Shown here one piece after another: positions 13,701 through 27,300 of a DNA stretch of 64,000 bases (its first letter is position 1; every line of letters starts with the position of its first letter). This DNA comes from Synchiropus splendidus (Eukaryota; Chordata; Actinopteri; Syngnathiformes; Callionymidae): the NCBI RefSeq assembly GCF_027744825.2, contig NC_071349.1, forward strand, positions 3,348,001 to 3,412,000, given 5' to 3'. The notes beneath the pieces were generated by a model. It was given only the letters and a program-made list of their open reading frames with translations. It was not told where the DNA came from and did not search any database. A program made the translations under genes and the position numbers.

Positions 13701-16700
13701 CAGAAAGGGTCTTTCTAGTAGTTGCACATCAAATCTAAGCTGTCTGAAGTGTTTTTCCAAAGTTTTCAACATTTTTATGTTTGGCGTTCGGGAACCAACC
13801 TTATCTCAGGCTGAAAAAGCGTTTTACGCATTGTGCCATAACTCTGCATAAAGCTTCAGAACATGAAATTTTCACCTCCCACTATAGCAGAAAGGGTCTT
13901 TCTAGTAGTTGCAGATCAAATCTAAGCTGTCTGAAGTGATTTTCCAAAGTCATCAACATTTTTATGTTTGGCGTTCCGGAATCGACCTTATCTCAGGCTG
14001 AACAGGCATTTTCTGCATTGTGCCATAACTTTTCAAGGGAGCTTCAGAACATTACATTTTAAACTTCCACTATAGCAGAAAAGGTCTTTCTAGTAGTTGC
14101 ACATCAAATCTAAGCTGTCTGAAGTATTTTTCCAAAGTTATCAACATTTTTATGTTTGGCGTTCCGGAATCGACCTTATCTCAGGCTGAACACGCATTTT
14201 CTGCATTGTGCCATAACTTTTCTGGGGAGCTTCAGAACATTACATTTTAAACTTCCACTATAGCAGAAAAGGTCTTTCTCGTAGTTGCACATCAAATCTA
14301 AGCTGTCTGAAGTATTTTTCCAAAGTTATCAACATTTTTATGTTTGGCGTTCCGGAATCTACCTTATCTCAGGCTGAAAACGCGTTTTACGCATTGTGCC
14401 ATAACTTTGCATAAAGCTTCAGAACATCGAATGTTCGCCACCCACTATAGCAGAAAGGGTCTTTCTAATAGTTGCACATCAAATCTAACCTGTCTGAAGT
14501 ATTTTTCCAAAGTTATCAACATTTTTATGTTTGGCGTTCTGGAACCCACCTTATCTCTGTCTGAAAACGTGTTTTTTGCATTGTGCCATAACTTTGCAGG
14601 GATGCCACAGAACATGAAATATTCACTTGCCGCTGTAGTAGAAAGGGTCTTTCTAGTAGTTGCACATCAAATCTAAGCTGTCTGAAGTGTTTTACCAAAG
14701 TTTTCAACACTTTTATGTTTGGCGTTCCGAAACCCACCTTATCTCAGGCTGAAAACGCAGTTTACACATTGTGCCATAACTGTGCAGGGAAGCTTCAGAA
14801 CATCGAATTTTCACCACCCACTATAGCAGAAAGGGTCTTTCTAGTAGTTGCACATCAAATGTAAGCTGTGTGAAGTGTTTTTCCAAAGTTTTAAACATTT
14901 TTATGTTTGGCGTTCCAGAACCCACCTCATCTCAGGCTGAAAACGTGTTTTCTGCATTGTGCCATAACTTTGCAGAGAAGCTTTAGAACATGAAATTTTC
15001 AGCTCCCACTATATCAGAAAGGATCTTACTAGTAGTAGCACATCACATCTAAGCTGTCTGACGTGTTTTTCCAAAGTTAACAACATTTTTATGTTTGGCG
15101 TTCCGGAATCGACCTTATCTCATGCTGAAAACGCGTTTAACGCACTGTTCCATAACTTTGCAGGGAAGCCTCCGAACATCGAATTTTCACGAACCACTAT
15201 AGCAGAAAGGGTCTTTCTCGTAGTTGCAAATGAAATCTAAGCTGTCTGATGTGTTTTTCCGAAGTTTTCAACATTTTTATGTTTTTCGTTCCGGAATCGA
15301 CCTTATCTCAGGCTGAAAACGCGTTTTCGGAATTGTGCCATAGCTTTGCAGGGAAGCTTCAGAACATGAAGTTTTCACCTCCCACTATAGCAGAAAGGGT
15401 CTGTCTAGTAGTTACACATCAAATCTTAGCTGACTGAAGTGTTTTTCCAAAGTTATCAACATTTTTATGTTTGGCGTTCCGGAACCCACCTTATCTCAGG
15501 CTGTGAGCTCGTTTTCTGCATTGTGCCTTAACTTTGGAGGAAAGCTTCAGAACATGAAATTTTCAATTCACATTATAGCAGAAAGGGTCTTTCTCGTACT
15601 TGCACTTCAAATCTAAACTGTCTGAAGTGTTTTTTGAAAGTTTTCAACATTTTTGTGTTTGCCGTTCCTGAATCGACCTTATTTCAGGCTGAAAACACGA
15701 TTTACGCATTCTGCCATAACTTTGCAGGGAATCTTCAGAACATGAAATTTTCATATCCCACTATAGCAGAAAGGGTCTTTCTAGCAGTTGCACATCAAAT
15801 CTAAGCTGTCTGAAGTGTTTTTCCAAAGTTATAAACATTTTTATGTTTGGCGTTCCGAAACCCACCATATCTCAGGCTGAAAACGCGTTTTCTGCATTGT
15901 GCCATAACTTTGGAGGGAAGCTTCAGAACATGAAATTTACACCTCCCACTATAGCAGAAATGGTCCTTCTAGTCGTTGCACATCAAATCTAAGCTGTTTG
16001 AAGTGTTTTTCCAAAGTTATCAACATTTTTACGTTTGGCATTCCGGAATCGACCTTATCTCAGGCTGAAAACGCATTTTCTGCATTGTGCCATAACTTTG
16101 CAGTATAGCGTCAGAACATGAAATTTTCACCTCCCACAATAGCAGAAAGGGTCTTTCCAGTAGTTGCACATCAAATCTAAGCTGTCTGAAGTGTTTTTCC
16201 AAAGTTATCAACATTTTTATGTTTGGCGTTCCGGAACCCACCTTATCTCAGGCTGTAAACGCATTTTCTGCATTGTGCCATAACTTTGCAGTATAGCGTC
16301 AGAACATGAAATTTTCACCTCCCACAAAAGCAGAAAGGGTCTTTCTAATAGTTGCACATCAAATCTAATCTGTCTGAAGTGTTTTTCCAAAGTTATTAAC
16401 ATTTTTATGTTTGGCGTTCGGGAATTGACCTTATGTGAGGCTGAAAACGCGTTTTCTGCATTGTGACATAACTTTGCAGGGAAGCTTCACAACATGAAAT
16501 TTTCACCTCCCACTATAGCATAAAGGGTCTTTCTAGTAGTTGCACATCAAATCTAAGCTGTCTGAAGTGTTTTTCCGAAGTTATCAACATTTTTACGTTT
16601 GGCGTTCCGGAATTCACCTTATGTGAGGCTGAAAACGCGTTTTCTGCATTGTGACATAACTTTGCAGGGAAGCTTCAGAACATGAAATTTTAACCTCCCA

Positions 16701-18004
16701 CTATAGCAGAAAGGGTCTTTCTAGTAGTTGCACATAAAATCGAAGCTGTTTGAATTGTTTTTCCAAAGTTATCAACACTTTCATGTTTGGTGTTCCGGAA
16801 TCAACCTTATCTCAGGCTGAAAACACCTTTTACGCATTGTGCCATAACTTTGCAGGAAAGCTTCAAAACATGAAAATTTCAACTCCCACTATAGCAGAAA
16901 GGGTCTTTCTAGTAGTTGCACATCAAATCTAAGCTGTCTACAGAGTTTTTCCAAAGTTATCAACACTTTCATGTTTGGTGTTCCGGAATCAACCTTATCT
17001 CAGGCTGAAAACACCTTTTACGCATTGTGCCATAACTTTGCAGGAAAGCTTCAAAACATGAAAATTTCAACTCCCACTATAGCAGAAAGGGTCTTTCTAG
17101 TAGTTGCACATCAAATCTAAGCTGTCTAAAGAGTTTTTCCAAAGTTATCAACATTTTTATGTTTGGCGTTCCGGAACCGACTTTCTCTCAGGCTGAAAAC
17201 CTTTTTTTCCGCATTGTGCCATAACTTTGAAAGGAAGCTTCAGAACATGAAATTTTAAACTTCCACTATAGCAGAAAGGGTCTTTCTAGTAGGTGCTCAT
17301 CAAATCTAAGCTGTCTGAAGTGTTTTTCCAAAGTTCTCAACATTTTTATGTTTGGCGTTCTGGAACCCACCTTATCTCAGCCTGAAAACGCGTTATCTGC
17401 ATTGTGCCATAACTTTGCAGGAAAGCTGCAGAATATGAAATTTTCTCCTCCCACTATAGCTGAAAGGGTCTTTCTAGTACTTACACATCAAATCTAAGCT
17501 GTCTGAAGTGTTTTTCCGAAGTTATCAACATTTTTATGTTTGGCGTTCTGGAACCCACCTTATCTCAGGCTGAAAACGCCTTTTCTGCATTGTGCCATAA
17601 CTTTGCAGCGAAGTTTCAGAGCATGAAATTTTAACCTGCCACAATAGCAGAAAAGGTCATTCTAGTAGTTGCACATCAAATCTAAGCTGTCTTGAAGTGT
17701 TTTTCTGCAGTTATCAACATTTTTATGTTTGGCGTTCCGGAACCCACCTTATCTCAGCCTGAAAACGCGTTTTACATATTTTGCCATAACTTTGCAGGGA
17801 AGCTTCAGAACATGAAATTTTAACATCCCACTATAGCAGAAAGGGTCTTTCTAGTAGTTGCACATCACATCTAAGCTGTCTGAAGTGTTTTTCGTAAGTT
17901 ATCAACATTTTTATGTTTGGCGTTCCGGAATCGACCTTATCTCAGACTGAAAACGCGTTTTACGCATTGTGCCATAACTTTGCATAAAGCTTCAGAACAT
18001 GAAA

Positions 18005-21000
18005 ATTTCACCTCCCACTATAGCAGAAAGGGTCTTTCTAGTAGTTGCACTTCAAATCTAAGCTGTCTGAAGTCTTTTTCGAAAGTTATCAACATTTTTA
18101 TGTTTGGCGTTCCGGAACCCACCTTATCTCAGGCTGAAAACGCGTTTCCTGCATTGTGGCATAACTTTGCAGGGAAGCTTCAGAACATGAAATTTTCACC
18201 TCCCACTATAGCAGAAAGGGTCTTTCTAGTAGTTGCACATCAAATCTAAGCTGTCTGAAGTGTTTTTCCAAAATTATCAACATTTTTATGTTTGGCGTTC
18301 CGGAATCGACCTTATCTCAGGCTGAAAATGCGTTTTACGCATTGTGCCATAACTTTGCAGGGAAGCTTCAGAACATCGAATTTTCAACTCCCACTATAGC
18401 AGAAAGGGTCTTTCTAGTAGTTGCACATAAAATCTAAGCTGTCTTAAGTGTTTTTCCAAAGTTATCAACATTTTTATGTTTGGCGTTCCGGAATCGACCT
18501 TATCTCAGACTGAAAACGCGTTTTACGCATTGTGCCATAACTTTGCATAAAGCTTCAGAACATGAAAATTTCACCTCCCACTATAGCAGAAAGGGTCTTT
18601 CTAGTAGTTGCAGATCAAACCTAAGCTGTCTGAAATGTTTTTCCAAAGTAATCAACATTTTTATGTTTGGCGTTCTGGAACCCACCTTATCTCAGTCTGA
18701 AATTGTGTTTTCTGCATTGTGCCGTAACTTTGCAGGGAAGCCTCAGAACATGAAATTTTCACCTCCAGCTATAGTAGAAAGGGTCTTTCTAGTAGTTGCA
18801 CTTCAAATCTAAGCTCTCTGAAGTGTTTTTCGAAAGTCATCAGTATTTTTATGTTTGGCGTTTCTGAACCCACCTTATATCAGGCTTAAAATGCGTTTTC
18901 TGCATTGTGCCATAACTTTGCAAGGAAGCTTCAGATCATCGAATTTTCACCACCCACTATATCAGAAAGGGTCTTTCTAGTAGTTGCTATCTAAGCAATC
19001 TGAAGTGTTTTTCCAAAGCTATCAACATTTTTATGTTTGGCGTACCGGAATCTATCTTATCTCAGGCTGAAGACGTGTTTTCTGCATTGTGCCATAACTT
19101 TGCAGGCAAGCTTCAGAACATGAAATTTTCACATCCCACTATAGCAGAAATGGTCTTTCTAGTAGTTGCACATCAAATCTAAGCTGTCTGAAGTGTTTTT
19201 CCAAAGTTATCCACATTTTAATGTTTGGCGTTCCTGAACCCATCTTATCTCAGGCTGAAAACGCGTTTCCTGCATTGTGGCATAACTTTGCAGGGAAGCT
19301 TCAGAACATGAAATTTTCACCTCCCACTATAGCAGAAAGGGTCTTTCTAGTAGTTGCACTTCAAATCTAAGCTGTCTGAAGTCTTTTTCGAAAGTTATCA
19401 ACATTTTTATGTTTGGCGTTCCGGAACCCACCTTATCTCAGGCTGAAAACGCGTTTCCTGCATTGTGGCATAACTTTGCAGGGAAGCTTCAGAACATGAA
19501 ATTTTCACCTCCCACTATAGCAGAAAGGGTCTTTCTAGTAGTTGCACATCAAATCTAAGCTGTCTGAAGTGTTTTTCCAAAATTATCAACATTTTTATGT
19601 TTGGCGTTCCGGAATCGACCTTATCTCAGGCTGAAAATGCGTTTTACGCATTGTGCCATAACTTTGCAGGGAAGCTTCAGAACATCGAATTTTCAACTCC
19701 CACTATAGCAGAAAGGGTCTTTCTAGTAGTTGCACATAAAATCTAAGCTGTCTTAAGTGTTTTTCCAAAGTTATCAACATTTTTATGTTTGGCGTTCCGG
19801 AATCGACCTTATCTCAGACTGAAAACGCGTTTTACGCATTGTGCCATAACCTTGCATAAAGCTTCAGAACATGAAAATTTCACCTCCCACTATAGCAGAA
19901 AGGGTCTTTCTAGTAGTTGCAGATCAAACCTAAGCTGTCTGAAATGTTTTTCCAAAGTAATCAACATTTTTATGTTTGGCGTTCTGGAACCCACCTTATC
20001 TCAGTCTGAAATTGTGTTTTCTGCATTGTGCCGTAACTTTGCAGGGAAGCCTCAGAACATGAAATTTTCACCTCCAGCTATAGTAGAAAGGGTCTTTCTA
20101 GTAGTTGCACTTCAAATCTAAGCTCTCTGAAGTGTTTTTCGAAAGTCATCAGTATTTTTATGTTTGGCGTTTCTGAACCCACCTTATATCAGGCTGAAAA
20201 TGCGTTTTCTGCATTGTGCCATAACTTTGCAAGGAAGCTTCAGATCATCGAATTTTCACCACCCACTATATCAGAAAGGGTCTTTCTAGTAGTTGCTATC
20301 TAAGCAATCTGAAGTGTTTTTCCAAAGCTATCAACATTTTTATGTTTGGCGTACCGGAATCTATCTTATCTCAGGCTGAAGACGTGTTTTCTGCATTGTG
20401 CCATAACTTTGCAGGCAAGCTTCAGAACATGAAATTTTCACATCCCACTATAGCAGAAATGGTCTTTCTAGTAGTTGCACATCAAATCTAAGCTGTCTGA
20501 AGTGTTTTTCCAAAGTTATCCACATTTTAATGTTTGGCGTTCCTGAACCCATCTTATCTCAGGCTGAAAACGCGTTTCCTGCATTGTGGCATAACTTTGC
20601 AGGGATGCTTCAGAACATGAAATTTTCACCTCCCACTATCGCAGAAAGGGTCTTTCAAGTAGTTGCACATTAAAGCTAAGCTGTCTGAAGTGTTTTTCCA
20701 AACTTATCAACATTTTTATGTTTGGCGTTCCTGAACCCATCTTATCTCAGGCTGAAAACGCGTTTCCTGCATTGTGGCATAACTTTGCAGGGATGCTTCA
20801 GAACATGAAATTTTCACCTCCCACTGTAGCAGAAAGGGTCTTTCTAGTAGTTGCACATCAAATCTAAGCTGTCTGAAGTGTATTTCAAAAGTTATCAACT
20901 TTTTTATGTTTGACGTTCCTGAATCGACCTTATCACAGGCTGAAAATGCGTTTTACGCATTGTGCCATAACTTTGCAGGGAAGCTTCAGAACATCGAATT

Positions 21001-22270
21001 TTCAACTCCCACTATAGCAGAAAGGGTCTTTCTAGTAGTTGCACATAAAATCTAAGCTGTCTTAAGTGTTTTTCCAAAGTTATCAACATTTTTATGTTTG
21101 GCGTTCCGGAATCGACCTTATCTCAGACTGAAAACGCGTTTTACGCATTGTGCCATAACTTTGCATAAAGCTTCAGAACATGAAAATTTCACCTCCCACT
21201 ATAGCAGAAAGGGTCTTTCTAGTAGTTGCAGATCAAACCTAAGCTGTCTGAAATGTTTTTCCAAAGTAATCAACATTTTTATGTTTGGCGTTCTGGAACC
21301 CACCTTATCTCAGTCTGAAATTGTGTTTTCTGCATTGTGCCGTAACTTTGCAGGGAAGCCTCAGAACATGAAATTTTCACCTCCAGCTATAGTAGAAAGG
21401 GTCTTTCTAGTAGTTGCACTTCAAATCTAAGCTCTCTGAAGTGTTTTTCGAAAGTCATCAGTATTTTTATGTTTGGCGTTTCTGAACCCACCTTATATCA
21501 GGCTGAAAATGCGTTTTCTGCATTGTGCCATAACTTTGCAAGGAAGCTTCAGATCATCGAATTTTCACCACCCACTATATCAGAAAGGGTCTTTCTAGTA
21601 GTTGCTATCTAAGCAATCTGAAGTGTTTTTCCAAAGCTATCAACATTTTTATGTTTGGCGTACCGGAATCTATCTTATCTCAGGCTGAAGACGTGTTTTC
21701 TGCATTGTGCCATAACTTTGCAGGCAAGCTTCAGAACATGAAATTTTCACATCCCACTATAGCAGAAATGGTCTTTCTAGTAGTTGCACATCAAATCTAA
21801 GCTGTCTGAAGTGTTTTTCCAAAGTTATCCACATTTTAATGTTTGGCGTTCCTGAACCCATCTTATCTCAGGCTGAAAACGCGTTTCCTGCATTGTGGCA
21901 TAACTTTGCAGGGATGCTTCAGAACATGAAATTTTCACCTCCCACTATCGCAGAAAGGGTCTTTCAAGTAGTTGCACATTAAAGCTAAGCTGTCTGAAGT
22001 GTTTTTCCAAACTTATCAACATTTTTATGTTTGGCGTTCCTGAACCCATCTTATCTCAGGCTGAAAACGCGTTTCCTGCATTGTGGCATAACTTTGCAGG
22101 GATGCTTCAGAACATGAAATTTTCACCTCCCACTGTAGCAGAAAGGGTCTTTCTAGTAGTTGCACATCAAATCTAAGCTGTCTGAAGTGTATTTCAAAAG
22201 TTATCAACTTTTTTATGTTTGACGTTCCTGAATCGACCTTATCACAGGCTGAAAATGCGTTTTACGCATT
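18005..22270 (+). repeat. Seven-monomer higher-order repeat, period 1309 bp
   Basis: Rare variants recur at exact 1309-bp spacing. AACATCGAATTTTCAACTCC is at 18372, 19681 and 20990. The shortened unit GTAGTTGCTATCTAAGCAAT and the GTTCCTGAACCCATCTTATC unit show the same spacing. About three copies are present. A further single piece of the family reappears near 22900-23200. Confidence 0.9.
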
Positions 22271-24389
22271 GTTCCATAACTTTGCCGTGAAGCTTCAGAA
22301 CATGAAATTTTCACCTCCCACAATGGCAGAAAGGGTTTTTTTAGTAATTGCACATCAAATCTAAGCTGTCTGAAGTGTTTTTCCAAACTTTTCAACATTT
22401 TTACGTTTGGCGTTCGGGAACCCACCTTATCTCAAGTTGAAAACGCGTTTTCTGCATTGTGCCATAACTTTGCAGGAAACTTCAGAATATGAAATTTTAA
22501 CCTCCCACTATTGCAGAAAGGGTCTTTCTAGTAGATGCAGATCAAATCTAAGCTGTCTGAAATGTTTTTTCCAAAGTTATCAACATTTTTATGTTTGGCG
22601 TTCTGGAACCCACCTTATCGCAGTCTGAAAATGTGTTTTCTGCATTGTCCCGAAACTTTGCAGGGATGCTTCAGAACATCAAATGTTCACCTCCCTAGTA
22701 GTTGCACATCAAATCTAAGCTGTCTGAAGTGTTTTTCCAAAGTTATCTACATTTTTATGTTAGGCGTTCCGGAATCGAACTTATCTCAGGCTGAAAACGT
22801 GTTTTCTGCATTGTGCCATAACTTTGCAGGGAAGCTTCAGAACATGAGATTTTCACATCCCACTATAGCAGAAAGGGTCTTTCTAGTAGTTGCACATTAA
22901 AGCTAAGCTGTCTGAAGTGTTTTTCCAAACTTATCAACATTTTTATGTTTGGCGTTCCTGAACCCATCTTATCTCAGGCTGAAAACGCGTTTCCTGCATT
23001 GTGGCATAACTTTGCAGGGATGCTTCAGAACATGAAATTTTCACCTCCCACTGTAGCAGAAAGGGTCTTTCTAGTAGTTGCACATCAAATCTAAGCTGTC
23101 TGAAGTGTATTTCAAAAGTTATCAACTTTTTTATGTTTGACCTTCCTGAATCGACCTTATCACAGGCTGAAAACGCGTTTTACGCATTGTTCCATAACTT
23201 TGCCGTGAAGCTTCAGAACATGAAATTTTAAACTTCCACTATAGCAGAAAAGGTCTTTCTAGTAGTTGCACATCAAATCTAAGTTGTCTGAAGTGTTTTT
23301 CCAAAGTTATCAACATTTTTATGTTTGGCGTTCCGGAATCGACTTTATCTCAGGCTGAAAACGTGTTTTACGCATTGTGCCATAACTTTGCAAGGAAGCT
23401 TCAGAACATGAAATTTTAAACTTCCACTATAGCAGAAAAGGTCTTTCTAGTAGTTGCACATCAAATCTAAGCTGTCTGAAGTGTTTTTCCAAACTTTTCA
23501 ACATTTTTACGTTTGGCGTTCGGGAACCCACCTTATCTCAAGCTGAAAACGCGTTTTCTGCATTGTGCCATAACTTTGCAGGAAACTTCAGAATATGAAA
23601 TTTTTACCTCCCACTATTGCAGAAAGGGTCTTTCTAGTAGTTGAACATCAAATCTAAGCTGTCTGAAGTGTTTTTCCAAAGTTAAATACATTTTCATGTT
23701 TGCCGTTCTGGAACCCACCTTATCTCAGTCTGAAAACGTGTTTTCTGCATTGTGCCATAACTTTGCAGGGAAGCCTCAGAACATGAAATTTTCACCTACC
23801 GCTATAGTAGAAAGGGTCTTTCTAGTAGTTGCACATCAAATCTAAGCAGTCTGAAGTGTCTTTCATAAGTTATCAACATTTTTATGTTCATCAATCAACC
23901 TTATCTCCGGCTGAAAACGCTTTTTCGGCATTGTGCCATAACTTTGCAGGGATGCATCTGTACATGAAATTTTCACCTCCCACATTAGCATATAGGGTCT
24001 TTCTAATAGTTGCACATCAAATCTAAGCTGTCTGAAGTGTTTTTCCAAAGTTATCAACATTTTTTTGTTTGGCGTTCCAGAATCGACCTTATCTCAGGCT
24101 GAAAACGCCTTTTACACATTGTTTCATAACTTTGCAGGGAAGCTTCAGAACATCAAATTTTCACCTCCCACTATACTAGAAATGGTCTTTCTAGTAGTTG
24201 CACATCAAATCTAAGCTGTCTGAAGTGTTTTTCCAAAGTTATCAACATTTTTATGTTTGGCGTTCCGGAATCGACCTTATCTCAGGCTGAAAACGGGTTG
24301 TCTGCATTGTGCCATCACTTTGCATGGAAGCTTCAGAACATGAAATGTTCACCTCCCACAATAGCAGAAAGGGTCTTTCTAGTAGTTGC

Positions 24390-27300
24390 ACATCAAATCT
24401 AAGCTGTCTGAAGTGTTTTTCAAAAGTTATCAACATTTTTATGTTTGGCGTTCCAGAATCGACCTTATCTCAGCCTAAAAACTCGTTTTCTGCATTGTGC
24501 CATAACTTTGCAGGGAAGCTTCAGAACATGACATTTTCACGTCCAACTATAGCAGAAAGGGTCTTTCTAGTAGTTGCACATCAAATCTAAGCTGTCTGAA
24601 GTGTTTTTCGAAAGTTATCAACATTTTTATGTTTGGCGTTCCGGAACCCACCTTATCTCAAGCTGAAAACGCGTTTTCTGCATTGTGCCATAACTTTGCA
24701 GGGAGGCTTCAGAACATGAGATTTTCACATCCCACTATAGCAGAAAGGGTCTTTCTAGTAGTTGCACATCAAATCTAAGCTGTCTGAAGTGTTTTTCAAA
24801 AGTTATCAACATTTTTATGTTTGGCGTTCCGGAACCCACCATATCTCAAGCTGAAAACGCGTTTTCTGCATTGTGCCATAACTTTGCTGGGAAGCTTCAG
24901 AACATGAAATGTTCACCTCCCACTATAGCAGAAAGGGTCTTTCTAGTAGTTGCACATCAAATCAAAGATGTCTGAAGTATTTTTCCAAAGTTATCAACAT
25001 TTTTATGTTTGGCGTTCCGGAATTTTCAGGATGAAAATGCGTTTTCTGCATTGTTCCATAACTTTCCAGGGAAGCTTCAGAACAGAAATTTTGACCTCCC
25101 ACTATAGCAGAAAGGTTCTTTGTAGTAGTTGCTCATCAAATCTAAGCTGTCTGAAGTGTTTTTCGATAGTTAACATTTTTACGTTTGGCGTTTCGGAACC
25201 CACCTTATCTCAGGCTGAAAACGCGTTTTCTGCATTGTGCCATAACTTTGCAGAGAAGCTTCAGAACATGAAATTTTCACCTCCCACTATACCAGAAAGG
25301 GTCTTTCTAGTAGTTGCACTTCAAATCTAAGCTGTCTGATGTGTTTTTCCAAAGTTATCAACATTTTTACGCTTGGCGTTCCGGAACCCACCGTATCTCA
25401 GGCTGAAAACGCGTTTTCTGTATTGTGCCAAACTTCTCAGGGAAGCTTCAGAACATGACATTTTCACCTCCCACTAGAGCAGAAAGGGTCTTTCTTGTAG
25501 TTGCACATCAAATCTAAGCTGTCTGATGTGTTTTTCCAAAGTTTTCAACATTTTTATGTTTTGCGTTCCGGAACCCACCTTATCTCAGGCTGAAAACAGG
25601 TTTTCTGCATTGTGCCATAACTTTGCAGGGAAGCTTCAGAACATGAAATTTTCACATCCCACTATAGCAGAAAGGGTCTTTCTAGTAGTTGCACATCAAA
25701 TCTAAGCTGTCTGAAGTGTTTTTCGAAAGTTATCAACATTTTTATGTTTGGCGTTCCAGAATCGACCTTATCTCAGGCTGAAAACGGGTTGTCTGCATTG
25801 TGCCATAACTTTGCATGGAAGCTTCAGAACATGAAATGTTCACCTCCCACAATAGCAGAAACGGTCTTTCTAGTAGTTGCACATCAAATCTAAGCTGTCT
25901 GAAGTGTTTTTCAAAAGTTATCAACATTTTTATGTTTGGAGTTCCAGAATCGACCTTATCTCAGCCTGAAAACGCGTTTTCTGCATTGTGCCATAACTTT
26001 GCAGGGAAGCTTCAGAACATGACATTTTCACGTCCCACTATAGCAGAAAGGGTCTTTCTAGTAGTTGCACATCAAATCTAAGCTGTCTGAAGTGTTTTTC
26101 GAAAGTTATCAACATTTTTATGTTTGGCGTTCCGGAACCCACCTTATCTCAAGCTGAAAACGTGTTTTCTGCATTGTGCCATAACTTTGCAGGGAGGCTT
26201 CAGAACATGAAATGTTCACCTCCCACTATAGCAGAAAGGGTCTTTCTAGTAGTTGCACATCAAGTCTAAGCTGTCTGAAGTGTTTTTCCAAAGTTATCAA
26301 CATTTTTATGTTTGGCGTTCCGGAACCCACCTTATCTCAGGCTGAAAACGCATTTTCTGCATTGTGCCATAACTTTGCAAGGAAGCTTCAGATCATGGAA
26401 TTTTCACCTCCCACTATAGCAGAAAAGGTCTTTCTAGTAGTTGCACATCAAATCTAAGCTGTCTGAAGTGTTTTTCGATAGTTATCAACATTTTTACGTT
26501 TGGCGTTTCGGAACCCACCTTATCTCAGGCTGAAAACGCGTTTTCTGCATTGTGCCATAACTTCTCAGGGAAGCATCAGAAAATGAAATTTTCACCTCCC
26601 TCTAAAGCAGAAAGGGTCTTTCTAGTAGTTGCACATCAAATCTAAGCTGTCTGATGTGTTTTTCCAAAGTTATCAACATTTTTATGTCTGGCGTTCCCGA
26701 ATCGACCTTATCTCAGGCTGAAAACGCGTTTTACGCATTGTGCCATATCTTTGCAGGGAAGCTTCAGAACATGAAATGTTCACATCCCACTACACCAGAA
26801 AGGGTCTTTCTAGAAGTTGCACATCAAATCTAAGCTGTCTGATGTGTTTTTCCAAAGTTATCAACATTTTTATGTTCGGCGTTCCGGAATCGACCTTATT
26901 TCAGGCTGAAAACGCGTTTTACGCATTGTGCCATAACTTTGCAGGGAAGCTTCAGAACATGATATTTTCATCTCCCACTATACCAGAAAGGGTCTTTCTA
27001 GTAGTTGCACATCAAATCTAAGCTGTCTGAAGTGTTTTTCCAAAGTTATCAACATTTTTATGTTTGGCGTTCCGGAATCGACCTTATCTCAGGCTGAAAA
27101 CGCGTTGTCTGCATTGTGCCATAACTTTGCATGGAAGCTTCCGAACATGAAATTTTCTCCTCCCACTATAGCAGAAAGGGTCTTTCTAGTAGTTGCCCAT
27201 CAAATCTAAGCTGTCTGGTGTGTTTTACCAAATTTATCAACATTTTTATGTTTGGCGTTCCGGAATCGACCTTATCTTAGTCTAAAAACGCGTCTTACAC